From positions 744,001 through 808,000 of the forward strand of contig NZ_AP024702.1 in assembly GCF_037076345.1 (NCBI RefSeq): 64,000 bases of DNA, written 5' to 3'. How positions within the stretch are numbered: position 1 is the first letter of the stretch; every line of letters begins with the position of its first letter. Both the position numbers and the translations under genes were made by a program. Below, piece by piece: positions 26,646 to 39,088 of this stretch. The notes beneath the pieces are model-generated. The model worked only from the letters and a program-made list of their open reading frames with translations, was not told where the DNA came from and ran no database searches. The DNA is from Haloferula helveola. GTDB taxonomy: Bacteria; Verrucomicrobiota; Verrucomicrobiia; Verrucomicrobiales; Akkermansiaceae.

Positions 26646-27398
26646 ATGGTCACCCCCATGCCTGTCGCCGAACCGCTCCTCGTCGCCGAGGGCCTCCGCA
26701 AGTGCTACGGCGGGCGCGCCGTTGTCGATGACGTCACCATCACCGTCGCTCCCGGCGAGATCGTCGGACTGCTCGGTCCCAATGGAGCCGGCAAAACGAC
26801 CTCGTTCTACATGATTGCGGGAATCGTCCCTCCGGATGCGGGACTGGTGAGGTTCGGCGAATCCGACATCTCCAGATTCCCCATGCACCGTCGTGCCCGG
26901 CTCGGGCTCGGCTACCTCCCGCAGGAGGAATCCGTGTTCCGCAAGCTGAGCGTCTTCGACAATCTCCTCGCCATTCTCGAGACCCGGACCGATCTCAATC
27001 GGAAGGAACAGATCGAAAAAGCCGAACTGCTGCTCGAACGCTTCAAGATCACCAAGGTCCGCAAGTCGGACGCCATCACGCTTTCCGGCGGGGAAAAACG
27101 GCGACTCGCCATCGCGAGAACCCTTTGCACGGAGCCGAAGTTGCTGATGCTCGACGAACCCTTCGCCGGAATCGATCCGATTGCCGTCGACGATATCCAG
27201 AGCATTGTCCGCGAGCTACGCGAGCGCGACGGACTGGCGATCCTCATCACGGACCACTCGGTTCGCGAAACCCTCTCGATCGTTGACCGGGCCTTCCTGA
27301 TCCACGACGGCAAGGTGATCCTTGAGGGACCGTCGGAGATTCTCGTGAATGATCCGATCGCGCGGAAGCACTACCTTGGCGAGGACTTCCGGATGTAA
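26646..27398 (+). CDS. lptB: LPS export ABC transporter ATP-binding protein
   Basis: A 250-residue ABC ATPase of the LptB type, which powers extraction of LPS from the inner membrane with LptF/LptG. Walker A is GLLGPNGAGKTTSFYMIAG, where the TSFYMI continuation is characteristic of LptB; the Q-loop region is YLPQEESVFRKLSV, the signature LSGGEKRRLAIAR and Walker B LLMLDEPFAGIDP, with the switch His in ITDHSVRETL. The start ATG 26646 follows the stop of the LptC/LptA-like gene by 8 bp. LptF and LptG are not in the window. It ends 6 bp before the end of the convergent hypothetical gene. Confidence 0.95.
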   Translation: MVTPMPVAEPLLVAEGLRKCYGGRAVVDDVTITVAPGEIVGLLGPNGAGKTTSFYMIAGIVPPDAGLVRFGESDISRFPMHRRARLGLGYLPQEESVFRKLSVFDNLLAILETRTDLNRKEQIEKAELLLERFKITKVRKSDAITLSGGEKRRLAIARTLCTEPKLLMLDEPFAGIDPIAVDDIQSIVRELRERDGLAILITDHSVRETLSIVDRAFLIHDGKVILEGPSEILVNDPIARKHYLGEDFRM

Positions 27399-27404
27399 GG
27401 CGGC

Positions 27405-27905
27405 TTACGACAGCGACAGACGCTCGTCGCTGTCGAGCTTCTCGGTGAGCGTCTGCCAGCCACCCGGCACCTGCAGGTTGAAAACCGTCAGGTAGAGCGT
27501 GACCACCTTGGGGTCGAAATCGGCAAGCAAGGCATCCACCGCGGCATCAAGCTTGGCGGCATCCAACTCGGCCGGAAGTTCACCGGTAACCGAACCCTTG
27601 CCGTCGTGCTCGATTCCGACTTCGTCGCAGAACTTTGCCAGCATGTCCTGATGGCCTGCCATCAGCCACGCCTGCATCAGGTGCTCCCCGATCGTGTCCG
27701 ACTGCTTGGACTTCAGGGTCTTCAGAATCCACGCATACTGCTCGGGAACCGGCTTCTTCTGGATGAAGACGAGGCGCAGCTTCCGACTCTGTGCCAAAGA
27801 CGCGAGCGCCGACTTGTAAACGTTCCGGTCGTTGTCTCGGAACCAATCGAGCATCTGGGTGACAACGGAAGGATCAACGGTGGAATAGATTTCGTGCGCT
27901 TTCAC
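27405..27905 (-). CDS. Conserved-looking hypothetical protein, all-helical
   Basis: A soluble protein of 166 residues without signal peptide, membrane segment or recognisable motif. It is rich in amphipathic helices (MLDWFRDNDRNVYKSALASL; IGEHLMQAWLMAGHQDMLAK; LDAAVDALLADFDPKVVTL). Codon composition and orderly amphipathic pattern support coding. The start is uncertain: I use GTG 27905 (sequence begins KAHEIYSTVDPSVV), while an in-frame TTG at 27956 would add 17 residues. It is convergent with lptB and divergent from the next hypothetical gene; no function can be inferred from these neighbours. Confidence 0.68.
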   Translation of the reverse strand: MKAHEIYSTVDPSVVTQMLDWFRDNDRNVYKSALASLAQSRKLRLVFIQKKPVPEQYAWILKTLKSKQSDTIGEHLMQAWLMAGHQDMLAKFCDEVGIEHDGKGSVTGELPAELDAAKLDAAVDALLADFDPKVVTLYLTVFNLQVPGGWQTLTEKLDSDERLSLS

Positions 27906-28045
27906 GGTCGGAGTTCTGGGAGCGCCGATTGCAAGCGGCCACGATTGGAAATCCAAGCTTTTACCGCCTGTCCTGAGAATTCCCGACCAGTGCAGGCTTC
28001 ATCCTCCTTGCGCGAACCCTGCACTCCCGTAGCTTCCGAAACTGA

Positions 28046-28714
28046 ATGGAAGATGACCTCATCGAACTCCAGCGGTTCCGCCACGGCGAACCTCTGAAAG
28101 AACTTGCAGACGCGCTTAAGCTCGCTGGAATCGAGTTTCGTCGGTCGTCCACCGCCCCGACATTCGATCTATCCACGATCGGCAGTGACCGTGAATCAGA
28201 GGTCATCATCTCGGTCGCAAAGAGCGACTATCCCGCGGCGCGCTCCAGCCTCGAGAACCTTTATGCCGACTCGCCTCTGCCAGAGGACCACCACCTCCTG
28301 ACCGCTTCGGACGAGGACTTGATCGAGATCCTTTCCCACGAATCGGAGTGGAGCGCTTTCGATGTCGCCCACGCACGGAAGATGGTGGCTGAACGGGGCA
28401 TTGAAGCCGACGAAATCCACCGTCAAGCCGCCCAGCGACTCAAGCTCTTGGAACAGGGCCGCCAAGCTTCCAGACTCCTCGTGCTGTCTGGATACGGATT
28501 CGCGATTCTGGCCGCCTGCGGCCTTCCAGCCTTGGCTGTGTTGGGAGGCGGAATCGGATGGTCGCTATGCAGCATGAAAAACAAGACCATCGACGGTACG
28601 TTCCCATGGTTCGATCAGCAGTCCCGTGCATCGGGAGTGATCATGGTCATCTTCAGCATGTTCGCGGCGGCTATCGGTATCGCTGCCGTCCGACTCCAAC
28701 TCGGGCTCTTCTAG
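28046..28714 (+). CDS. Membrane protein with DUF2007-like N-terminal domain
   Basis: A 222-residue protein. The first 75 residues (FRHGEPLKELADALKLAGIE ... EVIISVAKSDYPAARSSLEN) have the ferredoxin-like helix-strand layout of the DUF2007 'putative signal transducing' domain. A helical region follows (to residue 140), then two hydrophobic segments at about 147-175 (LLVLSGYGFAILAACGLPAL) and 195-220 (GVIMVIFSMFAAAIGIAAV). It may be an inner-membrane protein with a cytosolic sensor or binding domain; the exact function is unknown. Similar two-helix arrangements occur in many PVC-group hypothetical proteins. Confidence 0.72.
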   Translation: MEDDLIELQRFRHGEPLKELADALKLAGIEFRRSSTAPTFDLSTIGSDRESEVIISVAKSDYPAARSSLENLYADSPLPEDHHLLTASDEDLIEILSHESEWSAFDVAHARKMVAERGIEADEIHRQAAQRLKLLEQGRQASRLLVLSGYGFAILAACGLPALAVLGGGIGWSLCSMKNKTIDGTFPWFDQQSRASGVIMVIFSMFAAAIGIAAVRLQLGLF

Positions 28715-28764
28715 CCGTCAGCACCCCCCGGCAACGTTGATTTTGGTGTGGGTGTGGTCTGGTG

Positions 28765-28806
28765 CCCGGGGTCCGGGGGGCGGGGTTCGGGGGGCGGGGT
28801 TCGGGC
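28765..28806. repeat. G-rich direct repeat with G-quadruplex potential
   Basis: The plus strand holds two copies of a 16-bp unit GGGGGGCGGGGTTCGG in tandem, preceded by a partial copy. Five or more runs of three to six G separated by 1-3 nt loops fit a G-quadruplex pattern. It lies between the end of the hypothetical membrane protein gene and the rRNA operon terminator. Confidence 0.7.
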
Positions 28807-28817
28807 GTGCCGTGGGT

Positions 28818-28859
28818 ACAAAAGAAAGCCCGGCATCCCCATTGCTGGAGATGCCGGGC
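28818..28859 (-). terminator. Rho-independent terminator of the rRNA operon
   Basis: On the minus strand, 7 nt after the 5S gene, a perfect 10-bp stem (GCCCGGCATC / GATGCCGGGC, loop 12 nt) is followed by the T-rich run TTTCTTTTGT. Confidence 0.9.
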
Positions 28860-28865
28860 ACAGAC

Positions 28866-28979
28866 CTGGCGGCGACCTACTCTCACAGGGCCTATCGCCC
28901 CACTACCATCGGCGCTGCGGTGTTTCACTTCCGGGTTCGGAATGGGACCGGGTGGTTCCACCGCGCTATGGCCACCAGA
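28866..28979 (-). rRNA. rrf: 5S ribosomal RNA
   Basis: The minus strand reads CTGGTGGCCATAGCGCGGTG at the 5' end, then CCCGGTCCCATTCCGAACCC and ends GTAGGTCGCCGCCAG, the conserved 5S core with loops B and C. The ends pair (CTGGTGGC with GTCGCCGCCAG). It lies about 255 bp downstream of the 23S gene. Ends are accurate to a few nucleotides. Confidence 0.95.
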
Positions 28980-29237
28980 GTTCGATCCTGCCTGTCGTTT
29001 GTCAGGGTCGCGGCTCTGGCTGCCTTAGCTTGATTGGGTCTGTTTCGGATCAGGGTTTGGAGATCTCCGGGTTGCGGTCGGCCACGGGCAGGCCCGGGGG
29101 CCGGCGGCGGCGTTCGCCGCTCCCTGACATCCGCATGGAGGGAAAGAAAGTTCCTTTCCAAGACCGCTTCAACCGCTCCCCTTTCGGTGAGCCTCGCGGT
29201 CCATCGGAAACCCTTCGGTTCCGACAAAGAAAAAGAG

Positions 29238-32076
<2,839 letters not shown>

Positions 32077-32353
32077 CTCTAAATCGGAAAAAACCGAAAA
32101 AGCGAACAGCAGGATCAGCTGTCTGTTCTTTTAACGCGCCCCGGTCCGGTCAGACCGTCCGGGACGTGCCGTAAAAAAGACAATCTCTTGTCTTTGTGGA
32201 AATCGAGTGTTTCCAAGGACCGCAATCATGGCTCTCAGAGAGCGATTGTATTATTTTGCAGTCTTGAAAAAACTTCTTTTCTCCATGCGGATGTCAAAGA
32301 GCGGAAAAGTCCTCCGCATTCATTTGCGACGCCGGTCCGGAACGATCGGGAGA

Positions 32354-32430
<77 letters not shown>

Positions 32431-32473
32431 CTGTTTCAGGAGCTTGCACTCCCTGGCGGTCGCCCGCCGAAGC

Positions 32474-32549
32474 TGGTGGAGGTAACCGGATTCGAACCGA
32501 TGACATCCTGCTTGCAAAGCAGGCGCTCTACCAACTGAGCTATACCCCC
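32474..32549 (-). tRNA. tRNA-Ala (UGC)
   Basis: A 76-nt cloverleaf on the minus strand: acceptor GGGGGTA/TACCTCC with the G3-U70 pair that is the identity element of alanine tRNA, anticodon loop TTTGCAA (anticodon TGC), and CCA encoded at 32476-32474. It is the first spacer tRNA after 16S, so the order is Ala then Ile. Confidence 0.97.
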
Positions 32550-32769
32550 TTTTTCCCGCCCCGGAGGGCGTGGAGATGCCCGGACTTGGAGAGGCAAAGG
32601 CAAAATCGTGCGCTGCGTGACACTGGATCGAACCTACGTCGTCCGGATCCGCGCGGCATGAATAAACATTGTCGGTTCGTAATCGGACGGAACTCGCGTC
32701 CCGTCCAAACCCCGCGCCCAAAAGACACGGGGCTCGACCTGCTGCAGGGACCGCGTGATACGGTTTGTC

Positions 32770-34308
<1,539 letters not shown>

Positions 34309-34639
34309 ACGTATTGCTGTGTTTCCACAGCCAAATTGACCTCGGTGAAAAACACCCGCAAGGGGCGCCTCACCGAACCGCGCGACCGGGATCCTTCCCA
34401 ATCCACGCAGCACACAATTTAGCCTTTTCCTCTCCGCTCGATATCCCCTTCCCGCATGGCCACCCGAAAACGGTTTCCCGTCCGGACCCACACGGCATGA
34501 ATACCGAGCCGTCGCTGTGAAAGATCTCCTTCGAGGGGACTAAAAAGCCGATCAGACCGTCCGACCCGTCCCGAAGGACCACTCGAAGCTCCGATCGACT
34601 TCCGTCTCTCGTGCCACCCCCGGAGGCGCGGCGGGGGGG
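34309..34639 (-). other. rRNA operon leader
   Basis: About 330 bp between the operon promoter and 16S, on the minus strand. I see no gene in it: the short open frames that run through it have no start context or conserved-looking product. It must contain the antitermination and 5' processing sequences, which I could not delimit. Confidence 0.6.
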
Positions 34640-34700
34640 AAACTACACCCCAGCCCCCGACCGTCAATACCTTTCGGAGAGATTTTTTCACACCTCCCAA
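34640..34700 (-). promoter_or_regulatory. rRNA operon promoter with UP-like A-tract
   Basis: On the minus strand TTGACG (34667-34662) is followed after 16 nt by TAGTTT (34645-34640). Upstream, the run GAAAAAATC at 34690-34682 lies where an UP element would contact the alpha subunit. A GC-rich stretch with many G follows the -10, as in stringently controlled stable-RNA promoters. About 330 nt separate it from 16S. Confidence 0.65.
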
Positions 34701-34850
34701 ACCACCACTCAATGGGCGGTTTTCACCCCGATCAGGACTATCCTCCGAACCCGTCCGGGAGGGTAGCCCCCGAGGCCAATTGCTGTCCGGATACCTGCCG
34801 GATACCGAGCCCCTGCAACCAAGCACCTGCTACTACTGTAAGTATCGTAG

Positions 34851-36419
34851 TTAAACCGCGGCAAGCTCGATCCGAACCTCCAGCCCGCCCAGGTCCGAAC
34901 GTCCGGCTCGAATGCTGCCACCGCAGGCTTCGACCGCGCTACGGACGATCGCCAAACCGAGCCCTACCCCTCCCGCTTCGCGGGTGCGGGCTGTGTCCGG
35001 ACGGAAGAAAGGCTCGAAAAGCTTCTCGGCATCTTCAGCAGCAACCCCGGGGCCACTGTCTCCGATGGTCAGCAGCACGTCATTGGACGACTTTCTCTTG
35101 CGGGCACGGACGGCGATCCTGCAATCGGCACCGCCGTGCCGATTGGCGTTCCGCATAATGTTGGCGATGGCCCGACCGAGCAAACGTCGATCGGCCGATA
35201 CTTCCAGATCTTCCGGCAAGGCGAGTTCGACCGAATGCCCCGGACACTCGCGGTGCATCGCCATCTCCACCATTTCCCGGAGCTTCACAGCCTCGTATTT
35301 GACGCTTTCCGGAGCGGTCTCGGCACGGGTGAATGCCAGCACCTCGGAAACCAATTCGGAAAGCTCTTCGACGTCTTCCTCGATCGAGGCCAAACGCTCC
35401 TTCTCGGAGTCGGCGGATAGTTTGTGGTCCAGGATGCCCAAGCCGGTGCGAATCCGGGCAAGGGGCGAACACAGCTCGTGGGCTACATCACCAAGGAACC
35501 GCTTCTGGCCGCGCAGTAGGTGATCCAAGCGGTCCGACATGCGTTCAATCGACTCTCCGACCGAGCCTAGTTCGTCGCGACGTTTCCTCCCCACCCTCGA
35601 CTCGAAGTGCCCTTGGGCGATCTGGTCCGTGACTTTCGAAAGGCGTGATGCGTATCGCGTGATTCCGAGCACGAAAGGAGCCCAGAGCAGGAGGCTCACG
35701 GCAAGCACTGCCAACCCGCCAAGTAACCATGGGCGAAGATCGAAGAACAAGCCCCCAGCCGACGGGTCATCGGAACGCAGGAGCAGCATACCATGGAGCG
35801 GGCGGTCCCGCCCGGGTCGAAACAGCGGCAGGTCGATTCCCGCCCAGTAGCCATCGCCTGAAGACGCCCGAGTGAGGAACAGAGGCTGGGTCTCCGGTCC
35901 CTGCCTCGTTGAATCCGGACCCTGCCTCACCGAGTCTGGGCCCGGACCTGCCGAGTCCGGCCCGATACCGCGACGGGGCGGCAGCGGACGATCAGCGCCC
36001 GAACCCGGCGGGCCCAGCCTGTCCCCGGGCCCCTGGGGCCGGGCACCGTCGCCACCCCCTCCGGGTTTGCCCCGGGCGAAGCTGCGCATTCTCTCATCGA
36101 TATCCGGAGGAATCTCGATGCCTTCTCCCACGACGGGCTTGGGCACCCCGATCAACAGGACGGCCTGAACGCCGTAGGACTCGGTGTGAGATTCGACAAT
36201 TCCCGGCCATTCGGTTCTGGGAGATTCCCGGAGTTCGGCGGCAATCCCCGATCCGAGAGCCTTCAGCCGGTCACCGGATGCACCACTCAGCAACGAATCC
36301 AAGCCCAACTGGAGCTGCCATCCGACAAACACCGCGAAGGCCCCGGCAAGCACCGCCAGATGCAGCAGCAGCCACATCAGCATTTTCGCCATCAGCGGAA
36401 ACTGGACCCGGCGTTTCAT
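34851..36419 (-). CDS. Sensor histidine kinase (EnvZ/CpxA class)
   Basis: A 522-residue membrane kinase. Two transmembrane segments, at about 10-35 and 232-258, enclose an extracytoplasmic domain of some 195 residues. That domain contains a Pro/Gly-rich linker at about 117-178 with imperfect GPDS repeats (GPDSAGPGPDSVRQGPDSTR). A HAMP region follows (ITRYASRLSKVTDQIAQGHF), then the H-box DVAHELCSPLARI with the phospho-accepting His314, and the ATPase boxes IMRNANRHGG (N), IGDSGPGV (G1), FEPFFRP (F) and GGVGLGLAIV (G2). It overlaps the response regulator stop as ATGA, so the two are translated together. The stimulus is unknown. Confidence 0.95.
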   Translation of the reverse strand: MKRRVQFPLMAKMLMWLLLHLAVLAGAFAVFVGWQLQLGLDSLLSGASGDRLKALGSGIAAELRESPRTEWPGIVESHTESYGVQAVLLIGVPKPVVGEGIEIPPDIDERMRSFARGKPGGGGDGARPQGPGDRLGPPGSGADRPLPPRRGIGPDSAGPGPDSVRQGPDSTRQGPETQPLFLTRASSGDGYWAGIDLPLFRPGRDRPLHGMLLLRSDDPSAGGLFFDLRPWLLGGLAVLAVSLLLWAPFVLGITRYASRLSKVTDQIAQGHFESRVGRKRRDELGSVGESIERMSDRLDHLLRGQKRFLGDVAHELCSPLARIRTGLGILDHKLSADSEKERLASIEEDVEELSELVSEVLAFTRAETAPESVKYEAVKLREMVEMAMHRECPGHSVELALPEDLEVSADRRLLGRAIANIMRNANRHGGADCRIAVRARKRKSSNDVLLTIGDSGPGVAAEDAEKLFEPFFRPDTARTREAGGVGLGLAIVRSAVEACGGSIRAGRSDLGGLEVRIELAAV

Positions 36420-37165
36420 GACCTCTCGACGTCACCTAGTTTGTAACCGACACCGCGGACCGTGACGATATAGCGGGGATGCCGGGCATCGTCGCCAAGC
36501 TTGCGGCGGAGTTGGGAGATGTGCACGTCGATCGAGCGGTCGAACACATCGAACCTCCGTTCCGAAACGTCTTCCAGCAGCGACTCCCGGGTTTTCACCC
36601 GGCCCTTCGCTTTCATCAACGTCGCCAGGATGGCGAACTCCAAGGCGGTCAGTTCGAGAACGTCGTCCCCCAGTGTCGCGACATGGGTCGACTCATTCAG
36701 ACGGAGGTCACCCGCCACGAGGTCGACCTGCTCCTCGGCAGCCGGATCCTCGAGGACTGCCCGACGCGTAACCGCCCTCAGTCGCGCGAGCAGTTCCCTA
36801 CTGGAAAACGTCTTCGGCAAATAGTCGTCGGCTCCCATCTCCAGCCCGACAATCCGGTCCGCCTCTTCCCCCATCGCGGTCAACATCAGCACCGGAACAT
36901 TGGAATGCTTGCGCAGTTCGCGAAGGACCTCGAATCCGTCCATGCCCGGCATCATCACGTCGAGAATGACCGCATCGTAGTCCCCAGATTTGGCTTCCTC
37001 AAGCCCCTCGGGCCCCGTGTGCCGCATCTCCACGGTCCAACCGAGTGGAGAGAGATAGTCCCGAATCAGGGCACACAGCTTTCGGTCATCGTCAATGACA
37101 AGGAGCGGTCGGTCTCCTGAACCTGATCGGCCTTCCATGCCGGTAGCATGCCGGTTGTCTGCCAC
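36416..37165 (-). CDS. OmpR/PhoB-family response regulator
   Basis: A 249-residue two-domain regulator. The receiver domain has the acidic pocket VIDDD, the phospho-acceptor Asp69 in VILDVMMPGMDG, the conserved Thr in VLMLTA and Lys in DYLPKTF, where Thr stands in place of the usual Pro after the Lys. The C-terminal winged-helix domain ends with FDRSIDVHISQLRRKLGDD and IVTVRGVGYKL, which bind direct-repeat DNA. It precedes the histidine kinase gene and overlaps it by 4 bp. The start is GTG 37165; ATG 37140 (MEGRSGSGDRP) is an equally plausible alternative and would give Asp61. Peroxidase gene lies divergently, 98 bp away. Confidence 0.94.
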   Translation of the reverse strand: MADNRHATGMEGRSGSGDRPLLVIDDDRKLCALIRDYLSPLGWTVEMRHTGPEGLEEAKSGDYDAVILDVMMPGMDGFEVLRELRKHSNVPVLMLTAMGEEADRIVGLEMGADDYLPKTFSSRELLARLRAVTRRAVLEDPAAEEQVDLVAGDLRLNESTHVATLGDDVLELTALEFAILATLMKAKGRVKTRESLLEDVSERRFDVFDRSIDVHISQLRRKLGDDARHPRYIVTVRGVGYKLGDVERS

Positions 37166-37263
37166 CCGTGGCGACCACTTTTACGGAAGCTTAACAGAAC
37201 GACGCGGGCCCCGACATCATTCCCTAACTTCCTTTGGCGAGAACCCAGGCAACAACCCGAGCC

Positions 37264-38979
37264 ATGAATACCAAGCCCATCCCCATCATTGCCCTGGCGA
37301 CCTGCTGCACGGTCGTCGCAGGAACCCGCAGCCCGGAGCATCGCCCTCCCGGTATTCCAATGCCCCGCCCCAAGGAGGAGGCCAAACTCGCCGAGCCGGC
37401 ACCCGGCGAACCTGCCACAATATTCCCGCAGGAATTCAGGACCATCGACGGCAGCAACAACCACCTCGATCGCCCCGAATGGGGCATGGTCGACCAACCG
37501 TTCCGTCGACGGCTTCGACCCGACTACAGCGATGGCTTCGGGACGCCCGCCGGGGCCGTGCGGCCGTCGGCACGGGAGATCAGCAATGCCGTTGCCGCGC
37601 AGGACGAGGACCAACCGAACCGACGGGGGGCGACCGACTTCCTCTGGCAGTGGGGTCAGTTTCTCGATCACGATATCGATGAAACGCCGGTGCTCGATCC
37701 TCCGGAGCCCTTCGACATCCCCGTGCCTGCTGGAGACCCGTGGTTCGATCCGTTCGGTTCGGGAGACGTCCTGATTGCTCTCGATCGTTCGTTCTACGTC
37801 CAACCCAACGGCATCCGGGAACAGATCAACGGAATCACCGCCTACATCGATGCGTCGAACGTCTACGGATCGGATACGGTTCGCGCCTATGCCCTGCGTC
37901 GCCTCGATGGCACCGGCATGCTCAAGACCACTCCGTCGGATCACGGCGACCTTCTTCCCTACAACGAAGGGGGGCACGCCAACGCACCGGAGCCCTCTTC
38001 CCGTTGGTTCATCGCCGGTGATGTGCGAGCCAACGAACAGGCCGCGCTCACCGCGATGCACACCCTCTTCGTCCGCGAGCACAACCATTGGGCGCTGGCC
38101 TACAGGGAAGCCAATCCGTCGGCGACGGAAGACGAGGTCTACGAGTTCGCGCGGATGATCGTCGGCGCCGAGATGCAACACATCACCTACACCGAATTCC
38201 TTCCGCTGCTGCTTGGGCCCGACTCCCTGCCTCCCTATCGCGGCTTCAGGCCGGAGCTCGACCCGTCGATCCTCAACGAATTCGCGACCGCGGCCTACCG
38301 CTTCGGCCACAGCCTGCTGCCGACCACGATCCGGCGCATCAACGCCGACGGATCGACAGATAAAAATGGCGACCTCGAGCTCGCCGAGGCGTTCTTTGAC
38401 CCATCGATCATCGAGGATGGAGGAATCGACACGCTGCTCCGCGGACTCGCTTCCCAACGCTGTCAGGAGCTCGACGGCCGACTGGTCGATGGCGTGCGCA
38501 ACTTTCTCTTCGGACCGCCGGGCGCCGGAGGCTTCGATCTGGCGTCGCTCAATATCCAGCGCGGGCGCGACCACGGGCTTCCGTCCTACAACGACGCGCG
38601 GCGCCAACTCGGCATGCCTCCGGCCCGCAACTTCCGCGACGTGCATCCCGACCGCCGCGTCGCCGACCGCCTTGCGGAGGTTTACACTTCGGTTGAAGAC
38701 ATCGATCTCTGGGTCGGCGGACTGTGCGAACCGCACGTTCCCGAGGCCATGGTCGGGCCGGTCTTCCATCGTATCCTGACCGAGCAGTTCATCCGGTTGC
38801 GCGATGGCGACCGCTTCTTCTACCGGAGTGCCCTTGAGCCGGAAACTCTGGCTCTCGTCGAGCAAGAGACGCTCGCATCCGTGATTCGTCGCAACACCGA
38901 GCTCGGCGAAGAACTGCAGGACAATGTCTTCCTCGTGCCCGACGCGGGGCGCGGTCCACGCCGCTCCATCCGGCGTTGA
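37264..38979 (+). CDS. Animal-type haem peroxidase (peroxidase-cyclooxygenase superfamily)
   Basis: A 571-residue protein of the myeloperoxidase/lactoperoxidase superfamily (An_peroxidase). The N-terminus is a hydrophobic signal (IPIIALATCCTVVAG), so it is probably exported. Active-site blocks: WGQFLDHDID with Asp135 (position of a haem-ester Asp) and distal His136; GDVRANEQ with catalytic Arg255, Glu258 (second haem-ester position) and Gln259; FVREHNHWA; MIVGAEMQHITYTEFLPLLLG; and the proximal His349 in AYRFGHSLL. NIQRGRDHGLPSYNDAR is family typical. Gln after Glu258 is as in lactoperoxidase, where myeloperoxidase has Met. It would oxidise halides, thiocyanate or phenols with hydrogen peroxide. 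The start was set at ATG 37264 on signal peptide grounds. Confidence 0.93.
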   Translation: MNTKPIPIIALATCCTVVAGTRSPEHRPPGIPMPRPKEEAKLAEPAPGEPATIFPQEFRTIDGSNNHLDRPEWGMVDQPFRRRLRPDYSDGFGTPAGAVRPSAREISNAVAAQDEDQPNRRGATDFLWQWGQFLDHDIDETPVLDPPEPFDIPVPAGDPWFDPFGSGDVLIALDRSFYVQPNGIREQINGITAYIDASNVYGSDTVRAYALRRLDGTGMLKTTPSDHGDLLPYNEGGHANAPEPSSRWFIAGDVRANEQAALTAMHTLFVREHNHWALAYREANPSATEDEVYEFARMIVGAEMQHITYTEFLPLLLGPDSLPPYRGFRPELDPSILNEFATAAYRFGHSLLPTTIRRINADGSTDKNGDLELAEAFFDPSIIEDGGIDTLLRGLASQRCQELDGRLVDGVRNFLFGPPGAGGFDLASLNIQRGRDHGLPSYNDARRQLGMPPARNFRDVHPDRRVADRLAEVYTSVEDIDLWVGGLCEPHVPEAMVGPVFHRILTEQFIRLRDGDRFFYRSALEPETLALVEQETLASVIRRNTELGEELQDNVFLVPDAGRGPRRSIRR

Positions 38980-39007
38980 ATCCCGCTCACCCCCCGGCAG
39001 AAAGAGT

Positions 39008-39032
39008 CCCCGGTTTCATTTCGAAGCCGGGG
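39008..39032 (+). other. Hairpin without T-run after the peroxidase gene
   Basis: CCCCGGTTTC (39008-39017) and GAAGCCGGGG (39023-39032) form a 10-bp stem with one G-T pair and a 5-nt loop. No U-tract follows on either strand, so it is only a weak candidate for a transcription stop or processing element. Confidence 0.45.
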
Positions 39033-39088
39033 GGCTCCATGGCCAAACTCATCCTTTCAACCCTCCGGTTCCTCGCCTAACATGAAGC

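Noticed and set aside
34419..34826. Minus-strand frame of 135 codons in the rRNA leader
   Set aside because: Crosses the rRNA promoter, has no ribosome site or protein-like pattern.
37066..38865. Minus-strand frame of 599 codons over the peroxidase gene
   Set aside because: The plus strand encodes a complete peroxidase with all catalytic residues; the opposite frame has no recognisable feature.
39008..39032. Strong terminator after the peroxidase gene
   Set aside because: The stem is present but lacks a T-run on either strand, so it was kept only as an unassigned hairpin.
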